From Planctomycetota bacterium (lineage in GTDB: Bacteria; Planctomycetota; Planctomycetia; Gemmatales; Gemmataceae), in the NCBI GenBank assembly GCA_016191165.1, contig JACPPF010000162.1, forward strand, positions 1 to 64,000: a stretch of 64,000 nucleotides of DNA, written 5' to 3'. The notes under the pieces were generated by a model. That model worked only from the letters and a program-made list of their open reading frames with translations. It was not told the origin of the DNA and made no database searches. The translations under genes and the position numbers were made by a program. Positions 32,315-43,833 of this stretch are shown one piece after another. Positions within the stretch are counted from its first letter, which is position 1. The number at the start of each line of letters is the position of its first letter.

Positions 32315-33019
32315 ATGAGCCTTACCGTTCAAAACCTTTGCAAGACCTATCCGACGCGCGGCGGCGAGTTGGCGGTTCTCCGGGGCGTCAATCTCACGCT
32401 TCACGTTGGCGAAGCCCTGGCGATTCTCGGTCCATCCGGGTCCGGGAAATCGACGCTGCTTTACCTTCTTGGCACACTTGAACGTCCAACCTCGGGCACG
32501 TATCGGCTCGGTCAGCAGGAGCCGTTTACGTTGACGGACGCCGCGCTCGCGCATTTTCGCAACCGCGCGATCGGTTTCGTGTTTCAGGATCACCACTTGC
32601 TGCCGCAATGTAGTGTCTTGGAGAACGTGTTGATTCCAACGCTCGCCGGGGCCGCGGAGAACCTCGAAGCGCGCGCGCGGGAGTTGCTTGACCGGGTCGG
32701 TCTGGCGCATCGGTTGGACCATCGGCCCGCCGAGTTGTCTGGCGGCGAACGGCAGCGCGTCGCCGTGGCCCGGGCGCTCATCCACAAACCGATGTTACTT
32801 CTCGCCGACGAGCCGACCGGGAATCTCGACCGCAAGACCGCGCAATCCATCGGGCAGCTCCTTCTGGAAATGCATCAGCAGGAGAAGAACATTCTGATCG
32901 CCGTGACGCACAGCGCCGACCTGGCGAAGACCTTACCCAGGCAAGTCGAAATGCTCGACGGTTCGCTCGCCGACTGGACGGGGACGCCCGACCCTCGCAT
33001 CACGGAGCGCGCCCCATGA
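32315..33019 (+). CDS. ABC transporter ATP-binding protein (LolD/MacB type)
   Basis: The protein has 234 residues from the ATG at 32315. LAILGPSGSGKSTLLYLLGTLERPTSG is the Walker A region, ELSGGERQRVAVARAL the signature, MLLLADEPTGNLD the Walker B and VTHSADLAK the His switch. The strong similarity to LolD/MacB-type ATPases and the adjoining FtsX-type permease suggest export or extraction of lipoproteins or similar molecules at the inner membrane. It overlaps the permease gene by 4 bases (ATGA). Confidence 0.9.
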   Translation: MSLTVQNLCKTYPTRGGELAVLRGVNLTLHVGEALAILGPSGSGKSTLLYLLGTLERPTSGTYRLGQQEPFTLTDAALAHFRNRAIGFVFQDHHLLPQCSVLENVLIPTLAGAAENLEARARELLDRVGLAHRLDHRPAELSGGERQRVAVARALIHKPMLLLADEPTGNLDRKTAQSIGQLLLEMHQQEKNILIAVTHSADLAKTLPRQVEMLDGSLADWTGTPDPRITERAP

Positions 33020-36000
33020 CCTTCTCTCGCTTGCTCCTTCGCAACCTGCTCTACCACTGGCGCGGCAACCTGGCCGTGTTCCTGGGGATCGCGCTCGGCT
33101 CGGCCGTCCTCACCGGCGCCTTGCTCGTCGGCGATTCCCTGCGCGGCAGCTTGAAGGCGCTCACGCTCGATCGCCTTGGCTGGGTCGAACAGGCGCTGGT
33201 CCCGGGCCGTTTCTTTCGCGCCGACCTCGCCAGCGGCATTGGCGCCTCGCGCAAGGCGCCCGCGCTGTTCCTTCAGGGCAGCGCCTCGCACGGCGAAAAC
33301 CGCGTGGGCCGCGTGAACGTGATCGGCGTCGATGCCAACTTTTGGCGACCTGATCAGGTTCCTGAAGGCCCGGAGTTTTGGGACTCGGACGCCAAGGAAG
33401 TCGTCCTCAACCGGACGCTTGCCAAGGCGCTGGGTGCGGACGCGGGCCAGAAGATCAAGCTCAACGTGCAGCGTGCCGACAACGCGCCGGGCGAGACGTT
33501 GATGGGCAGTCGCAAGGCCGAAAGCCTGATCGAGCGGATCGAAGTGAAAGTGCGCGCCGTCGTGCCTGACGAGGGCATGGCGCGGTTCTCGCTCAAGCCC
33601 TCCCCCGAACCGGTGCGCAACCTGTTCGTTCCGATCGGGTTCTTGCACAAGGTCACCGACCTGCGCGTCAAGGGCCGGGCTAATGCTCTCTTCGTCGCCG
33701 GCGCCGCGACGGATTTGCAAAACGATCTCCACAAGCAGCTAACCCTCGACGACTGGGACTTGCGTTACCTTTCGCCCAGGAATCGAGCCGAGGCGCTGGT
33801 TGCCATGCTCGATCGTTTCCAGAACTCCGCGGGCAAGCTCAAGAAAATCCGCTGGAGCGGCCGAGTCCCCACCGCACTTGCCATGAGCGCGGAAAAAAAC
33901 GGCGGCATCCTGACCACGAAACAGGTGATCGACTACTACGAGGAAAACCGTAACTATGCGACGCTGGAAAGTAGCCGGATGCTTCTGGAACCCGCCGTCA
34001 TCCGCGCGATCGAAAAACTCGCGCCGCGAGACGAGAACAAGCATCCGCGCTGGCGCTGGACGCCGATCCTGATCTACCTGGCCGATTCGCTTGGCACCGA
34101 CCAAGCTCAGGTTCCCTATGCCATCGTCGCCGGCGTTGACGACAGGATGATTTTCGCCGACGACCGCATCATCCTGACCGATTGGCCCGCATCGCCATTC
34201 AAGCAGGTCAAGCCCAGCGATCCAATCAAGCTCGTCTACTTTGCGCCCGATCCAGCCAATCATCTCGTCAAGCGCGCAGGGGTGTTCAAGCTCTTGACCT
34301 TTCCGTTGCCGAAGCTGGAGGGCGTGCTCGATGATCCCGACCTGACGCCTAGCTTCCCCGGCATCACCGATCAGCTCGATATGGGCGAGTGGAAAAATCC
34401 GCCGTTTCCCTACGATGGAAAGCGCGTGAAACCCCAGGATGAGGATTACTGGAAGCGTTACCGCACGACGCCGCGAGCGTACATCACACTCAAAAAAGCG
34501 AAAGAGCTGTGGGCGAATCGCTTCGGCGACGTCTCTTCCATTCAGTTCCGCACGGGCCTGGACACGCCGGACAAGGTCCCCGCGGCGCTGCTCGCGGAAC
34601 TCAAGCCGGAGCTGGGCGGCTTCGTATTCCAGGAGGTGCGCAAACAAGCGCTCCACGCCAGCGAGGGCACGACGCCGTTCGGCGTGCTCTTCTTGTCGTT
34701 CAGTTTCTTCCTCATCGCATCCGCGTTGCTGCTCGTGGGTTTGCTCGTCCGGCTCAATCTCGATCGCCGCGCCAAGGAAGTGGGCGTGCTGCTTGCGACG
34801 GGCTGGTCGCACCGCCAGGTCCGCCGGCTGCTGCTGGGGGAAGGCGCCTTGCTGAGCGTGCTCGGCGGCTTCGTCGGCCTGGCGGGGGCGATGCTGTATG
34901 CGCACCTGATGCTCAAGCTGCTGGCGGCAAGCTGGCCGGGAGGCGAGAACCTGAACTTCCTCAGCCTTCACGTGGAGGCGTTGAGCTTCGTGATCGGCTA
35001 TGCGTCCTCGGTCGTCGTCAGCATGTTGACGCTCGTCTGGGCGACGCGCGTGTTGGGTAAGCTAACGCCGCGCTCGCTACTGCAAGGCGACACGCTGCCG
35101 AGGGGAGCGGGCGTCGCCTCGCTTGCGCGAGGGGCTGGTCTCGCGGCGCCGGTGTGCGTGTTGGCGCTGTTGCTTGCCGGGGGCATGATCGTCTTCGGTC
35201 TGTTCGCCGAGTCGCCCGAGTTGCAAGCGGGGATGTTCTTTGGTTCCGGCGCGATGTTCTTGACCGCCGCGCTCGCTGCAATCTGGGTCGAGCTGGGCTG
35301 GCTTGCCAACTCCTCCAACCCGCGGCCCACGCTTTTTCGCCTCGGCATCCGCAACGCCGGTCGGCAGGCCGTGCGCAGCGTGTTGACAGTCGCCTTGCTC
35401 GCGTCAGCGGCGCTCCTCATCGTTTCGGTCGAATCGTTTCACAAGGATACCGATCATCACTTTCACCAGAAGACCGGCGGGTCTGGCGGGTTCGCCTTTT
35501 TCGCGGACGGCAGCGTGCCGGTGTTCGAGGACCTCAACAACCCCGACAATCGCGCGGGCCGATTCGATTCGGCGGAAACCAAAAACGCGATTTTCTATCC
35601 ATGCCGCGTCGAGGCCGGGGACGATGCGAGCTGCCTGAACCTGTACAAGCCGCTCAAGCCGCGCGTGATGGGTTTCTCCAAAAAGCTGATTGACCGCGGA
35701 GGCTTTCAATTCGCGAGCAGCCTGGCGACAACCGAGGCGGAGAAGTCCAACCCCTGGTTGTTGCTTGAAAAGCCGACCGCTGGCGGCATGCCCGCGATCC
35801 TTGACGCCAACACCGCCCAGTGGATTCTGCAAGTCAAGCTCGGCGACACCATCGACGTCAAGAACGATCAAGGCGAGAACGTGAAGCTGAAAATCGTCGG
35901 CCTCTTGCAGGAGAGCATTTTCCAGAGCGAGGTGCTGGTGAGCGAAACAAACTTCCTGACGCTCTTTCCCCGGCAGGCTGGCTTCTCGTTTTTCCTGATC

Positions 36001-36510
36001 GACGTCGGCGAGGCGAATCCGAAAGGAATCAAGACAGTCGAGAAACATCTGAGCAAGGGCATGGAGGAATTCAACCTGGAGGTGCAGACGACCGCCAGCC
36101 GGCTGCAAAATTACCTGGCAGTAGAAAACACCTACCTCGCGACGTTTCAGGCGCTGGGCGGGCTGGGGTTGATCCTTGGCGCGGCCGGGCTGGCGATCGT
36201 CCTGCTGCGCGGCGTGTGGGAACGCCGTGCCGAGCTGGCGCTGCTGCTGGCTTTGGGATTCCGCAACGGGCAACTGGCGACGCTCGTCCTTGTGGAGAAC
36301 GCCTTTCTGTTGGTGCTCGGTCTGGCGGCCGGGACGGGGTCCGCCCTGCTCGCCGTCGCGCCGCACCTGATCGGCGCCGGCGCCCAGGTTCTATGGCTGC
36401 GCATCGCGGCCCTGCTCGTCATCGTGCTCGTCGTCGGCCTGGCGTCGGCGGCGCTCGCCGTCTGGTCCACCCTGCGCACGCCCGTGCTGACGGCATTGCG
36501 GCGCGAGTGA
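33016..36510 (+). CDS. FtsX-like ABC transporter permease, long form
   Basis: The protein has 1164 residues. A first helix near the N-terminus (about 14-36, LAVFLGIALGSAVLTGALLVG) opens a large extracytoplasmic domain, followed by an FtsX core with several helices at about 555-580, 605-630, 650-680, 710-760, then a second large domain and a last group of helices (about 1045-1160). This is a duplicated FtsX architecture, roughly double the MacB or LolE size, found often in planctomycetes. It should pair with the LolD-like ATPase. Substrate unknown. Confidence 0.85.
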   Translation: MTFSRLLLRNLLYHWRGNLAVFLGIALGSAVLTGALLVGDSLRGSLKALTLDRLGWVEQALVPGRFFRADLASGIGASRKAPALFLQGSASHGENRVGRVNVIGVDANFWRPDQVPEGPEFWDSDAKEVVLNRTLAKALGADAGQKIKLNVQRADNAPGETLMGSRKAESLIERIEVKVRAVVPDEGMARFSLKPSPEPVRNLFVPIGFLHKVTDLRVKGRANALFVAGAATDLQNDLHKQLTLDDWDLRYLSPRNRAEALVAMLDRFQNSAGKLKKIRWSGRVPTALAMSAEKNGGILTTKQVIDYYEENRNYATLESSRMLLEPAVIRAIEKLAPRDENKHPRWRWTPILIYLADSLGTDQAQVPYAIVAGVDDRMIFADDRIILTDWPASPFKQVKPSDPIKLVYFAPDPANHLVKRAGVFKLLTFPLPKLEGVLDDPDLTPSFPGITDQLDMGEWKNPPFPYDGKRVKPQDEDYWKRYRTTPRAYITLKKAKELWANRFGDVSSIQFRTGLDTPDKVPAALLAELKPELGGFVFQEVRKQALHASEGTTPFGVLFLSFSFFLIASALLLVGLLVRLNLDRRAKEVGVLLATGWSHRQVRRLLLGEGALLSVLGGFVGLAGAMLYAHLMLKLLAASWPGGENLNFLSLHVEALSFVIGYASSVVVSMLTLVWATRVLGKLTPRSLLQGDTLPRGAGVASLARGAGLAAPVCVLALLLAGGMIVFGLFAESPELQAGMFFGSGAMFLTAALAAIWVELGWLANSSNPRPTLFRLGIRNAGRQAVRSVLTVALLASAALLIVSVESFHKDTDHHFHQKTGGSGGFAFFADGSVPVFEDLNNPDNRAGRFDSAETKNAIFYPCRVEAGDDASCLNLYKPLKPRVMGFSKKLIDRGGFQFASSLATTEAEKSNPWLLLEKPTAGGMPAILDANTAQWILQVKLGDTIDVKNDQGENVKLKIVGLLQESIFQSEVLVSETNFLTLFPRQAGFSFFLIDVGEANPKGIKTVEKHLSKGMEEFNLEVQTTASRLQNYLAVENTYLATFQALGGLGLILGAAGLAIVLLRGVWERRAELALLLALGFRNGQLATLVLVENAFLLVLGLAAGTGSALLAVAPHLIGAGAQVLWLRIAALLVIVLVVGLASAALAVWSTLRTPVLTALRRE

Positions 36511-36544
36511 GCGCCGTTTGCGGTTAAGCGCTCACCCGGCGCCG

Positions 36545-36570
36545 CGCGAACGCTAAGCCGCAAGCGGCTT
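36545..36570. repeat. Dispersed repeat, copy 2 (core GAACGCTAAGCCGCAAGC)
   Basis: Identical in its core to the copies at 11076-11100 and 47994-48017; it lies between the permease gene and the next membrane protein gene. Confidence 0.65.
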
Positions 36571-36620
36571 TCGTCGATACAATGCACCAATCGTCCGGAC
36601 AAGAGGAACAGGAGAGCATC

Positions 36621-37292
36621 ATGAATTTCGAGATCTGGCTGGCATTCGTTCTGGGCGCAGTATTGTCCTGGGGGGTCTATGTTCCGGTACTACACGAAGG
36701 ACAGGCGACGATGGGCGGCGGGGCGCCCAGCGCCGGTGCGATCCGGGCGTTCCTCTGCGTCGGGCTGGCGTATTTCGTCACCGCCGTCGTCATCCCCCTC
36801 ATCGCCTTGCAGTTCGGCTTCGCCGGTGGCGAACGGCTTGACTTCACCACCAAGGACGGCGCCGTCAACTCCCGCGCCCTGACCTTCTCCATCCTCGGCG
36901 GCATCGCCGGCGCCGCCGGGGCGCTGTGCATCATCTTCTCGATCAAGAACGGCGGCAAACCCCTCTACGTCGCGCCGCTCGTCTTCGCCGGGGCGCCGAT
37001 CGTCAACGCCATCGTCAGCATCATCTGGCATCCACCCGAGGACGGCGCCCGGCCCGAATACTTGCCCGGCTGGATCATGTTCGCCGGCGGCATCCTCCTC
37101 GCCGCGATTGGCGCCGGGTTGGTGCTCTATTCCAAGGGCATGATCGACCAGAAAGCCCGCGAGATTCGCCAGGCGAAAGCCAAGATGGCGACCGCCATCG
37201 CCCTGACCCAGGACCCACCACCCACGGCGACGCCGTCCACCGGCATCAAGGCGGGGCCGGAAACTGGAGTGCGGGATGGCGGGCATTCGTGA
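36621..37292 (+). CDS. Multi-pass membrane protein of unknown function
   Basis: The protein has 223 residues from the ATG at 36621, which follows AGGAG at 36610-36614. Five to six helices are predicted (about 5-22, 41-66, 84-108, 117-135, 149-172). It resembles drug/metabolite-transporter-type proteins only loosely (FSILGGIAGAAGALCIIFSIKNGG, LYVAPLVFAGAPIVNAIVS, the latter recalling the EamA pattern). The C-terminal 45 residues are polar. It follows the permease gene after 110 bases and a repeat. Confidence 0.6.
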   Translation: MNFEIWLAFVLGAVLSWGVYVPVLHEGQATMGGGAPSAGAIRAFLCVGLAYFVTAVVIPLIALQFGFAGGERLDFTTKDGAVNSRALTFSILGGIAGAAGALCIIFSIKNGGKPLYVAPLVFAGAPIVNAIVSIIWHPPEDGARPEYLPGWIMFAGGILLAAIGAGLVLYSKGMIDQKAREIRQAKAKMATAIALTQDPPPTATPSTGIKAGPETGVRDGGHS

Positions 37293-37330
37293 TTCGATGC
37301 GACACAGGGGAAGCCTCGCGATCGAGCGGA

Positions 37331-37870
37331 TCACCTACGATAAATCGAAATGCCAAAACGCGCCAGAATCCAGCGGAGCCCCAATAGGAAGCCGACAGGA
37401 ACCACCATGGCCACCCTGACGAGCCATGTTTTTGCGATCTCGTTTTCGTTTACGCCATGAAGCTCGTTGCGAAACACGATGACGAGGACGATCTCGCCCA
37501 CGATGACGGCGACCGTCAGTAGAAATAGCAGCCAGCCGACCCAGTTGAACTGGCCTAAAGAGAACGGTTTCGTCGTGGCCTCGTCCACTATTTCTTGCCA
37601 GGTCGGTGATTCATCGGGCAAATCATTGACTTCCGGCGGCGAATGGCCCGCTCCGGGCTTGATGGGGTTTTCTTCACTTTTTGCGAGATTCTTTTCCGCA
37701 GCCACGGAATCGCCCGTTCCTGAGTTTTCGTGATCTAAACAACAAATATCATTGATGACGATGATATCATTGACTTTGATCAAAATAGTGTCAATTGTGA
37801 TTTTTGCTTTTTCGGCGTGGCGACGGCTTGGTGCAAGCCCGCTCGCGCCCTTCCATTTCCGAATCCACAC
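37331..37870 (-). CDS. Hypothetical membrane protein
   Basis: The frame gives up to 179 residues with two helices near the C-terminus (about 113-133, WVGWLLFLLTVAVIVGEIVL; about 150-170). The N-terminal half is polar and may not be translated in full; ATATCAT and ATGATAT form an inverted repeat in the DNA at 37746-37767, and a GTG at SVAAEKNL is a possible later start. It directly follows the stop of the DUF1501 gene. No family recognised. Confidence 0.4.
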   Translation of the reverse strand: MWIRKWKGASGLAPSRRHAEKAKITIDTILIKVNDIIVINDICCLDHENSGTGDSVAAEKNLAKSEENPIKPGAGHSPPEVNDLPDESPTWQEIVDEATTKPFSLGQFNWVGWLLFLLTVAVIVGEIVLVIVFRNELHGVNENEIAKTWLVRVAMVVPVGFLLGLRWILARFGISIYRR

Positions 37871-39343
<1,473 letters not shown>

Positions 39344-39391
39344 CGGGGGAATTCCTGGAATGTAAGGAATCAGTGCCAAAAGATTCGTTGG

Positions 39392-40306
39392 TCACGGCGT
39401 GGCGAGCAACTCCTGCCATGACGATGCGGTAAGCATCGCATCGGCCAGGCGATCGAGTCGGTCGATTTCCTGGATTTCGTTCAACGCCGCAACGGTGGCC
39501 GGCTCCGGCGGTCCAAGGCGTTTCTGTCCCTGGCGCAACAAATAGCGGTGCGCCGTCTGGATGGCGCCTTCGGTCATGCCTTCGGCCATGCCTTTGGCCA
39601 GGCCTTTGGCCATGCCTTTGGCCATGCCTTCTTCGACGTAATAATCGAATGCCGTGGATTCTTGATGCATCACTCGCACTCCTTCGAAAATTGGACCAAG
39701 GGCGTCTCGTTCAACTCTCAAGCCGCTCAGAACAAAAGCCGCCGTCATCAAGCGGACCGCCTTGGCGTGTTCGCATTCCCGAGCGAGCCGCCGATCGATT
39801 TCATGAGCGACCTCGCGCATCGCGTCCGCCAACGCGCGATCGGGCGGCATTTGGCACAACATCGCCAGGGGGAGCCATTGCAAGCCGCCGCTCAGAAAAC
39901 TCTTGACCGGCTGTTCCCACATCCGAATTACTTCATAGTGGAATTCTACACGGCTTTGGCCGCTCGCGTATGTGAGCACCCCCTGGATTTCGCGTGAATC
40001 CGCCTTGGGTCTCAGCAGGATCAGGATCGTTCGGACAGGGACCCCGAAGCGCATGCGCAACGCAGCGCTGTACAGCAGGCCGCGCGCGCCGACTTCCGGA
40101 TCAGGCCCCGATTGAAAATTCAGATCGACAATCTCCTGCATCGGCGCACCGAAGCCAAAAGCGACGTCCGTCGCTGCCGAAATCGTGGACAGATCGACAT
40201 TCAACGAAACGACGGGGCGCGCGCTTGGCAAATCGAAGAGGGCGCCGAAATCTTCCGGCGTCGGCGCCAACAAATCTTTCAAGGTCGCGTCGAAGGAATG
40301 GGCCAT
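39392..40306 (-). CDS. Rpn/YhgA-like nuclease family protein with short tandem repeat
   Basis: The protein has 304 residues. MAHSFDATLKDLL, FQSGPDPEVGARGLLYSA and LRMRFGVPVRTILILLRPKADS match Rpn (PD-(D/E)xK) family proteins, which are linked to recombination and toxin-like activity. The motif before FQ reads VDLNFQ, whereas active members have an acidic residue (LEFQ or LELQ), so activity is uncertain. A 12-base tandem repeat encodes GMAKGMAKGLAKGMAEG. It sits between DUF1549/1553 and DUF1501 genes, with 15 and 48 base gaps. Confidence 0.75.
   Translation of the reverse strand: MAHSFDATLKDLLAPTPEDFGALFDLPSARPVVSLNVDLSTISAATDVAFGFGAPMQEIVDLNFQSGPDPEVGARGLLYSAALRMRFGVPVRTILILLRPKADSREIQGVLTYASGQSRVEFHYEVIRMWEQPVKSFLSGGLQWLPLAMLCQMPPDRALADAMREVAHEIDRRLARECEHAKAVRLMTAAFVLSGLRVERDALGPIFEGVRVMHQESTAFDYYVEEGMAKGMAKGLAKGMAEGMTEGAIQTAHRYLLRQGQKRLGPPEPATVAALNEIQEIDRLDRLADAMLTASSWQELLATP
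39566..39633. repeat. 12-base tandem repeat in the Rpn-type gene
   Basis: Units like GCCTTTGGCCAT repeat five to six times and encode (A/E)GMAKGMAKG on the minus strand. Such near-perfect units can gain or lose copies by slippage without changing frame. Confidence 0.8.
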
Positions 40307-40321
40307 GATGGCTTCCGCCGT

Positions 40322-42619
40322 TCAATCCACAAACACAAACTCGTTCGTCAGCAAGAGCGCCTGGGTGTAGCGTTCCCACGGCGTCATCCCGCGAGTCGGC
40401 CCCGAAATGCCTGCCGCCGTTTTCAGGAATTGCAGACCAATGCGTATTTCCTCCACGTTCGCGGAACGTCCATGGACGATGCGCGTAAGATGTTGAATTT
40501 TCTCGGCGCCGTCTTTCACGTGCTCTAGTTCGGGCCGCTTCAGGAGCGCACGCACCTGCTCATGCACGAACGGATGATTCAACAGGTAAAGCGCCTGCTG
40601 CGGCACCGTCGTCTGGAACCTCTGCGGATTCGATGAATCCGGGCTGGCGAAATCGAATGTGCGAAACACGCCCGGCAAATTCTGGCGATCGACATAAGCG
40701 TACAGGGTGCGACGTTTGCTCCAGGGCGCCCGGGTGATATCGACGCCGGCGCCGCCCATCTTGAGATCGAGCTGGCCGGACACGGCAAGCAGCGAATCGC
40801 GCAACGCCTCGAAGTCAAGCCGGCGGCGGTTCGCGCGTGTCAGCAGCCGATTGTCGGCGTCGATCGCGCGCGCCCTCGCATTCGCCGCGCTCGACAGTTG
40901 ATACGTCTTCGATGTCAGGATCAGTTTGTGGAGTTTCTTGATCGACCAGCCATTTTCCATGAACGTCGCGGCCAGGAAATCAAGGAGCTCCGGGTGGCTG
41001 GGCGGCTCGCTACGCACGCCAAAATCACTCGGTGTGCCTACCAACCCCTGGCCGAAATGGTGCATCCAGACGCGGTTGACGAACACGCGCGCCGTGAGCG
41101 GGTTATCCTTGCTGGCAATGGCCTGGGCCAGTTCGAGCCGCCCGCTGCCATCGGTGAACCGCTGCGGCTTGCCGGGCGACAGGATCGTCAGGAACTGGCG
41201 CGGCACGATCGGGCCAGGATTGTTGGGGCTCCCGCGCAGCAACACGCGCGCATCGCCCGGGTTGGGGCGATCGACAAGCACCATGCCGCGGGGCGGCGCG
41301 AAGCGGGAAGTCGCCTTGAATGCATCAACCTTCTTTTGCAGGGCCCGCAATTCATCGCGATGCTTGCGATTGTTGGCGTTCAATTCCTTCTGGTACTTGG
41401 CCTGGTAATCCGTGACCGATTTTTGCAGACCGGCGACGCGCGTTTGAAAATCGACATACTCCTTGGTCAGTTCCGGCGCGCCCAGGAGCGGCAGCTCCTT
41501 GGGTTCGATCGAACTCGTGAACACACCGTAAAGGCCGTAGTATTCCCGCGTGGGTATCGGATCGTACTTGTGATCGTGGCAGCGGGCACACGCGACGGTC
41601 AGGCCCATCAACCCGCGCGTGACCACGTCGATGCGGTCATCCGTGATGTCGTGGATGTTGTTGAGAAAGCGCCGACCCAGCGTCAGATAGCCCATCGCGG
41701 CTTGCGAAGCCGCTGGCGCCTTGCCCCGGGCGACCAGCCGATCGGCGGCGAGTTGCTGAATAATGAATTGATCGTACGGTAAATCATCGTTCAGAGCTTT
41801 CACTACATAATCGCGATAGGCGTAGGCATAAGCGTAACGGCGTTCCTCCTGAAAGACATATCCCTTGGTGTCGGCGTAGCGCGCCACGTCGAGCCAGTGC
41901 CGTGCCCAGCGCTCGCCGTACCGGGGCGACGCCAGCAAGCGATCCACCAGCTTGGCAAACGCCTCGTTCCGTTTAGCGCCCGCAGCATCCCACGCTTTCA
42001 CAAATTCGTCCACCGCCGCAAACGCCGGTGGCAATCCAATCAAATCGAAATAGACGCGCCGAATGAGCGTGCGGGCATCGGCCGGCGGATTGGGCGGCAA
42101 CCCTCTCGCCTCAAGTCTGGCCAGCACAAACGCATCGATCGGATTCGCCAGCCAAGCCGTTGCCTTCACGCTTGGCGCCGCCGGCTTCTTGATCGGCTGA
42201 AACGCCCAGTGCTTGCGCGGGTCGAGCCCCTTCGCCGTCTCCTTCTCGTCCGGCCAGGCGGCGCCGAGCTTGATCCATAGCGTGATCGCGTCAATGGCTT
42301 GCGCGGACAATTTTTTCTTCGGCGCCGGCGGCATCTTCGCGTCGATCTCGTGCCGAATCGCCTTCACGAGCAAACTCTTCTGAGGATGCCCCGGCACGAC
42401 CAGCGGCTCCTCGCTGATCCTGAACACACCCGCCTTGCGATCGAGACGCACGCCGCCCTTGATCTTGGCGCCGCCATGACATGAAAAGCAGTTATCCGCC
42501 AGCACGGGTCGAACGTATTTCTCGAAGAATTCAAGTTGCTTGCCGCGATCGGCCTGCGCTCGGGAAACGGCGGTGATGAGAAAAAAGGCAGCAACGGAAA
42601 TAGCAAGTTTGCGCGGCAT
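40322..42619 (-). CDS. DUF1549/DUF1553 protein with cytochrome c-like N-terminus
   Basis: The protein has 765 residues from ATG at 42617-42619 with a signal peptide (MPRKLAISVAAFFLITAVSRAQA). CFSCHGG is a haem motif (PSCyt1 region), followed by DUF1549 (IDAFVLARLEARGLPPNP, RWARHWLDVARYADTKGY) and DUF1553 (PLTARVFVNRVWMHHFGQG, DFGVRSEPPSHPELLDFLA). This is the usual planctomycete surface or periplasmic protein of unknown substrate. First gene of the group with the Rpn-type and DUF1501 genes. Confidence 0.88.
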   Translation of the reverse strand: MPRKLAISVAAFFLITAVSRAQADRGKQLEFFEKYVRPVLADNCFSCHGGAKIKGGVRLDRKAGVFRISEEPLVVPGHPQKSLLVKAIRHEIDAKMPPAPKKKLSAQAIDAITLWIKLGAAWPDEKETAKGLDPRKHWAFQPIKKPAAPSVKATAWLANPIDAFVLARLEARGLPPNPPADARTLIRRVYFDLIGLPPAFAAVDEFVKAWDAAGAKRNEAFAKLVDRLLASPRYGERWARHWLDVARYADTKGYVFQEERRYAYAYAYRDYVVKALNDDLPYDQFIIQQLAADRLVARGKAPAASQAAMGYLTLGRRFLNNIHDITDDRIDVVTRGLMGLTVACARCHDHKYDPIPTREYYGLYGVFTSSIEPKELPLLGAPELTKEYVDFQTRVAGLQKSVTDYQAKYQKELNANNRKHRDELRALQKKVDAFKATSRFAPPRGMVLVDRPNPGDARVLLRGSPNNPGPIVPRQFLTILSPGKPQRFTDGSGRLELAQAIASKDNPLTARVFVNRVWMHHFGQGLVGTPSDFGVRSEPPSHPELLDFLAATFMENGWSIKKLHKLILTSKTYQLSSAANARARAIDADNRLLTRANRRRLDFEALRDSLLAVSGQLDLKMGGAGVDITRAPWSKRRTLYAYVDRQNLPGVFRTFDFASPDSSNPQRFQTTVPQQALYLLNHPFVHEQVRALLKRPELEHVKDGAEKIQHLTRIVHGRSANVEEIRIGLQFLKTAAGISGPTRGMTPWERYTQALLLTNEFVFVD

Positions 42620-42825
42620 TGGCAGGTCCATTGGCCGAAAGAGGCGGGAGTTCGCGTTCATTTTAACGAACTTTCGCTTTCGCCGCAACATTGCCGCCTT
42701 GCCAAAGCGATAGAGAACTCCTCATGCTCGGATCCCGGACCTCTTGACGGAACAGCGCGCGGGCGGCAGGAAAACCGCGAGCATGTTTTCACAACCTGAG
42801 CAACGTGACGCCAACCGCCAACCCG

Positions 42826-43740
42826 CTACTTCTCCACCCACTTCTGCACCTTGCTTCCCGAGACGAAACCCACATAGACCGCCCCTTTTTGGTCGACGTG
42901 AATCCAGTGCGGCGTTTGTTTCTTGTTGGCGCTCGCCTGCCAGCTCGTCAGGAGTTTGCCTTGCAGGTCGAGGACGCGGATCTTGCCCGACCGGCCGTCC
43001 GCGAGGTAGACGCGGTCGTTGTGCAGGGCGAGTCCGTACGGCGCGCCGGTGTCCTTCCACTGGGCGAGCAGCTTGCCATCGCGGTCGAAGATTTGCACGC
43101 GCTGGTTTTCGCGATCGCCGACGATTACGCGTTTATTCTTATCGACGCGCACAACGTGAGGGATGACGAACTGGGCGGGGCCTTTGCCCTTCGTGCCCCA
43201 GTCCCTGATGAACGTGCCGTCGCCGGCGAACTTGGCGATACGTGAATTGCCGTAGCCGTCGGCGACGTAGAATTCGCCGTCCGGGCCGACGGCCACATCG
43301 GCAGGCCGGTTGAAGCGGTCGCCGGCCAGACCGGGCTGGTCCTTCTTGCCCAGACGCAAGAGCAGCTTGCCGGCGGGTGAAAACTTCTGCACGAGATGAT
43401 TGGCCATGTCGGCGATCCAGACGTTATCGTCGGCATCGATGCGCAGGCCATGCGGAGTCTTGAAGTCGCCGTTCCAGGAGCGCGCGAATTTGCCGTCGCC
43501 ATGGAAGACGAGGACGAACGGTTTGATGCGATGCAAGAGGAAGAGATTGCCCTTGGAATCGGAAGCGACGGCGGAGATGCCGCCGAACTTCATGCCGGCC
43601 GGGAGCGTGGGCCAGTCCGCCGCGAGTTCGAACTTCAATTCGGGCGGCGGTTTTTCCTTGGTCAGCGCGACGGCGCCGGTGACGATGCCTGCCGAAAGCA
43701 GGAAGAGGAAAAGGCGTCCAGAGAACCGTTGTTTTGTCAT
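42826..43740 (-). CDS. Exported NHL-repeat beta-propeller protein
   Basis: The protein has 304 residues from the ATG at 43738-43740, preceded by AGGAAG. A signal peptide (FLFLLSAGIVTGAVAL) is followed by six NHL-type repeats such as GLRIDADDNVWIADMANHLVQKF, DVAVGPDGEFYVADGYGNSR and IFDRDGKLLAQW. It resembles peptidyl-alpha-hydroxyglycine amidating lyase-type propellers, but catalytic residues cannot be confirmed. Probably a periplasmic or surface binding or enzyme scaffold. The neighbours on both sides are independent. Confidence 0.8.
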   Translation of the reverse strand: MTKQRFSGRLFLFLLSAGIVTGAVALTKEKPPPELKFELAADWPTLPAGMKFGGISAVASDSKGNLFLLHRIKPFVLVFHGDGKFARSWNGDFKTPHGLRIDADDNVWIADMANHLVQKFSPAGKLLLRLGKKDQPGLAGDRFNRPADVAVGPDGEFYVADGYGNSRIAKFAGDGTFIRDWGTKGKGPAQFVIPHVVRVDKNKRVIVGDRENQRVQIFDRDGKLLAQWKDTGAPYGLALHNDRVYLADGRSGKIRVLDLQGKLLTSWQASANKKQTPHWIHVDQKGAVYVGFVSGSKVQKWVEK

Positions 43741-43785
43741 GGGGGACTTCCTGCCAGGCGAATAAGAGTGCAAAAAACAATGAAC

Positions 43786-43833
43786 GTAGGCCAGGCTCTC
43801 CGGCCTGACGGTCAGGCTGGAAAGCCTGACCTA
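43786..43833. repeat. Imperfect palindromic repeat (GTAGG...CCTAC)
   Basis: GTAGGCCAGGCTCTCCGGCC and GGTCAGGCTGGAAAGCCTGA form a strong dyad between the propeller and HtrA genes. The pattern is that of dispersed GTAGG(C/T)CAGGCT repeats. It may also act as a stop for the HtrA gene. Confidence 0.5.
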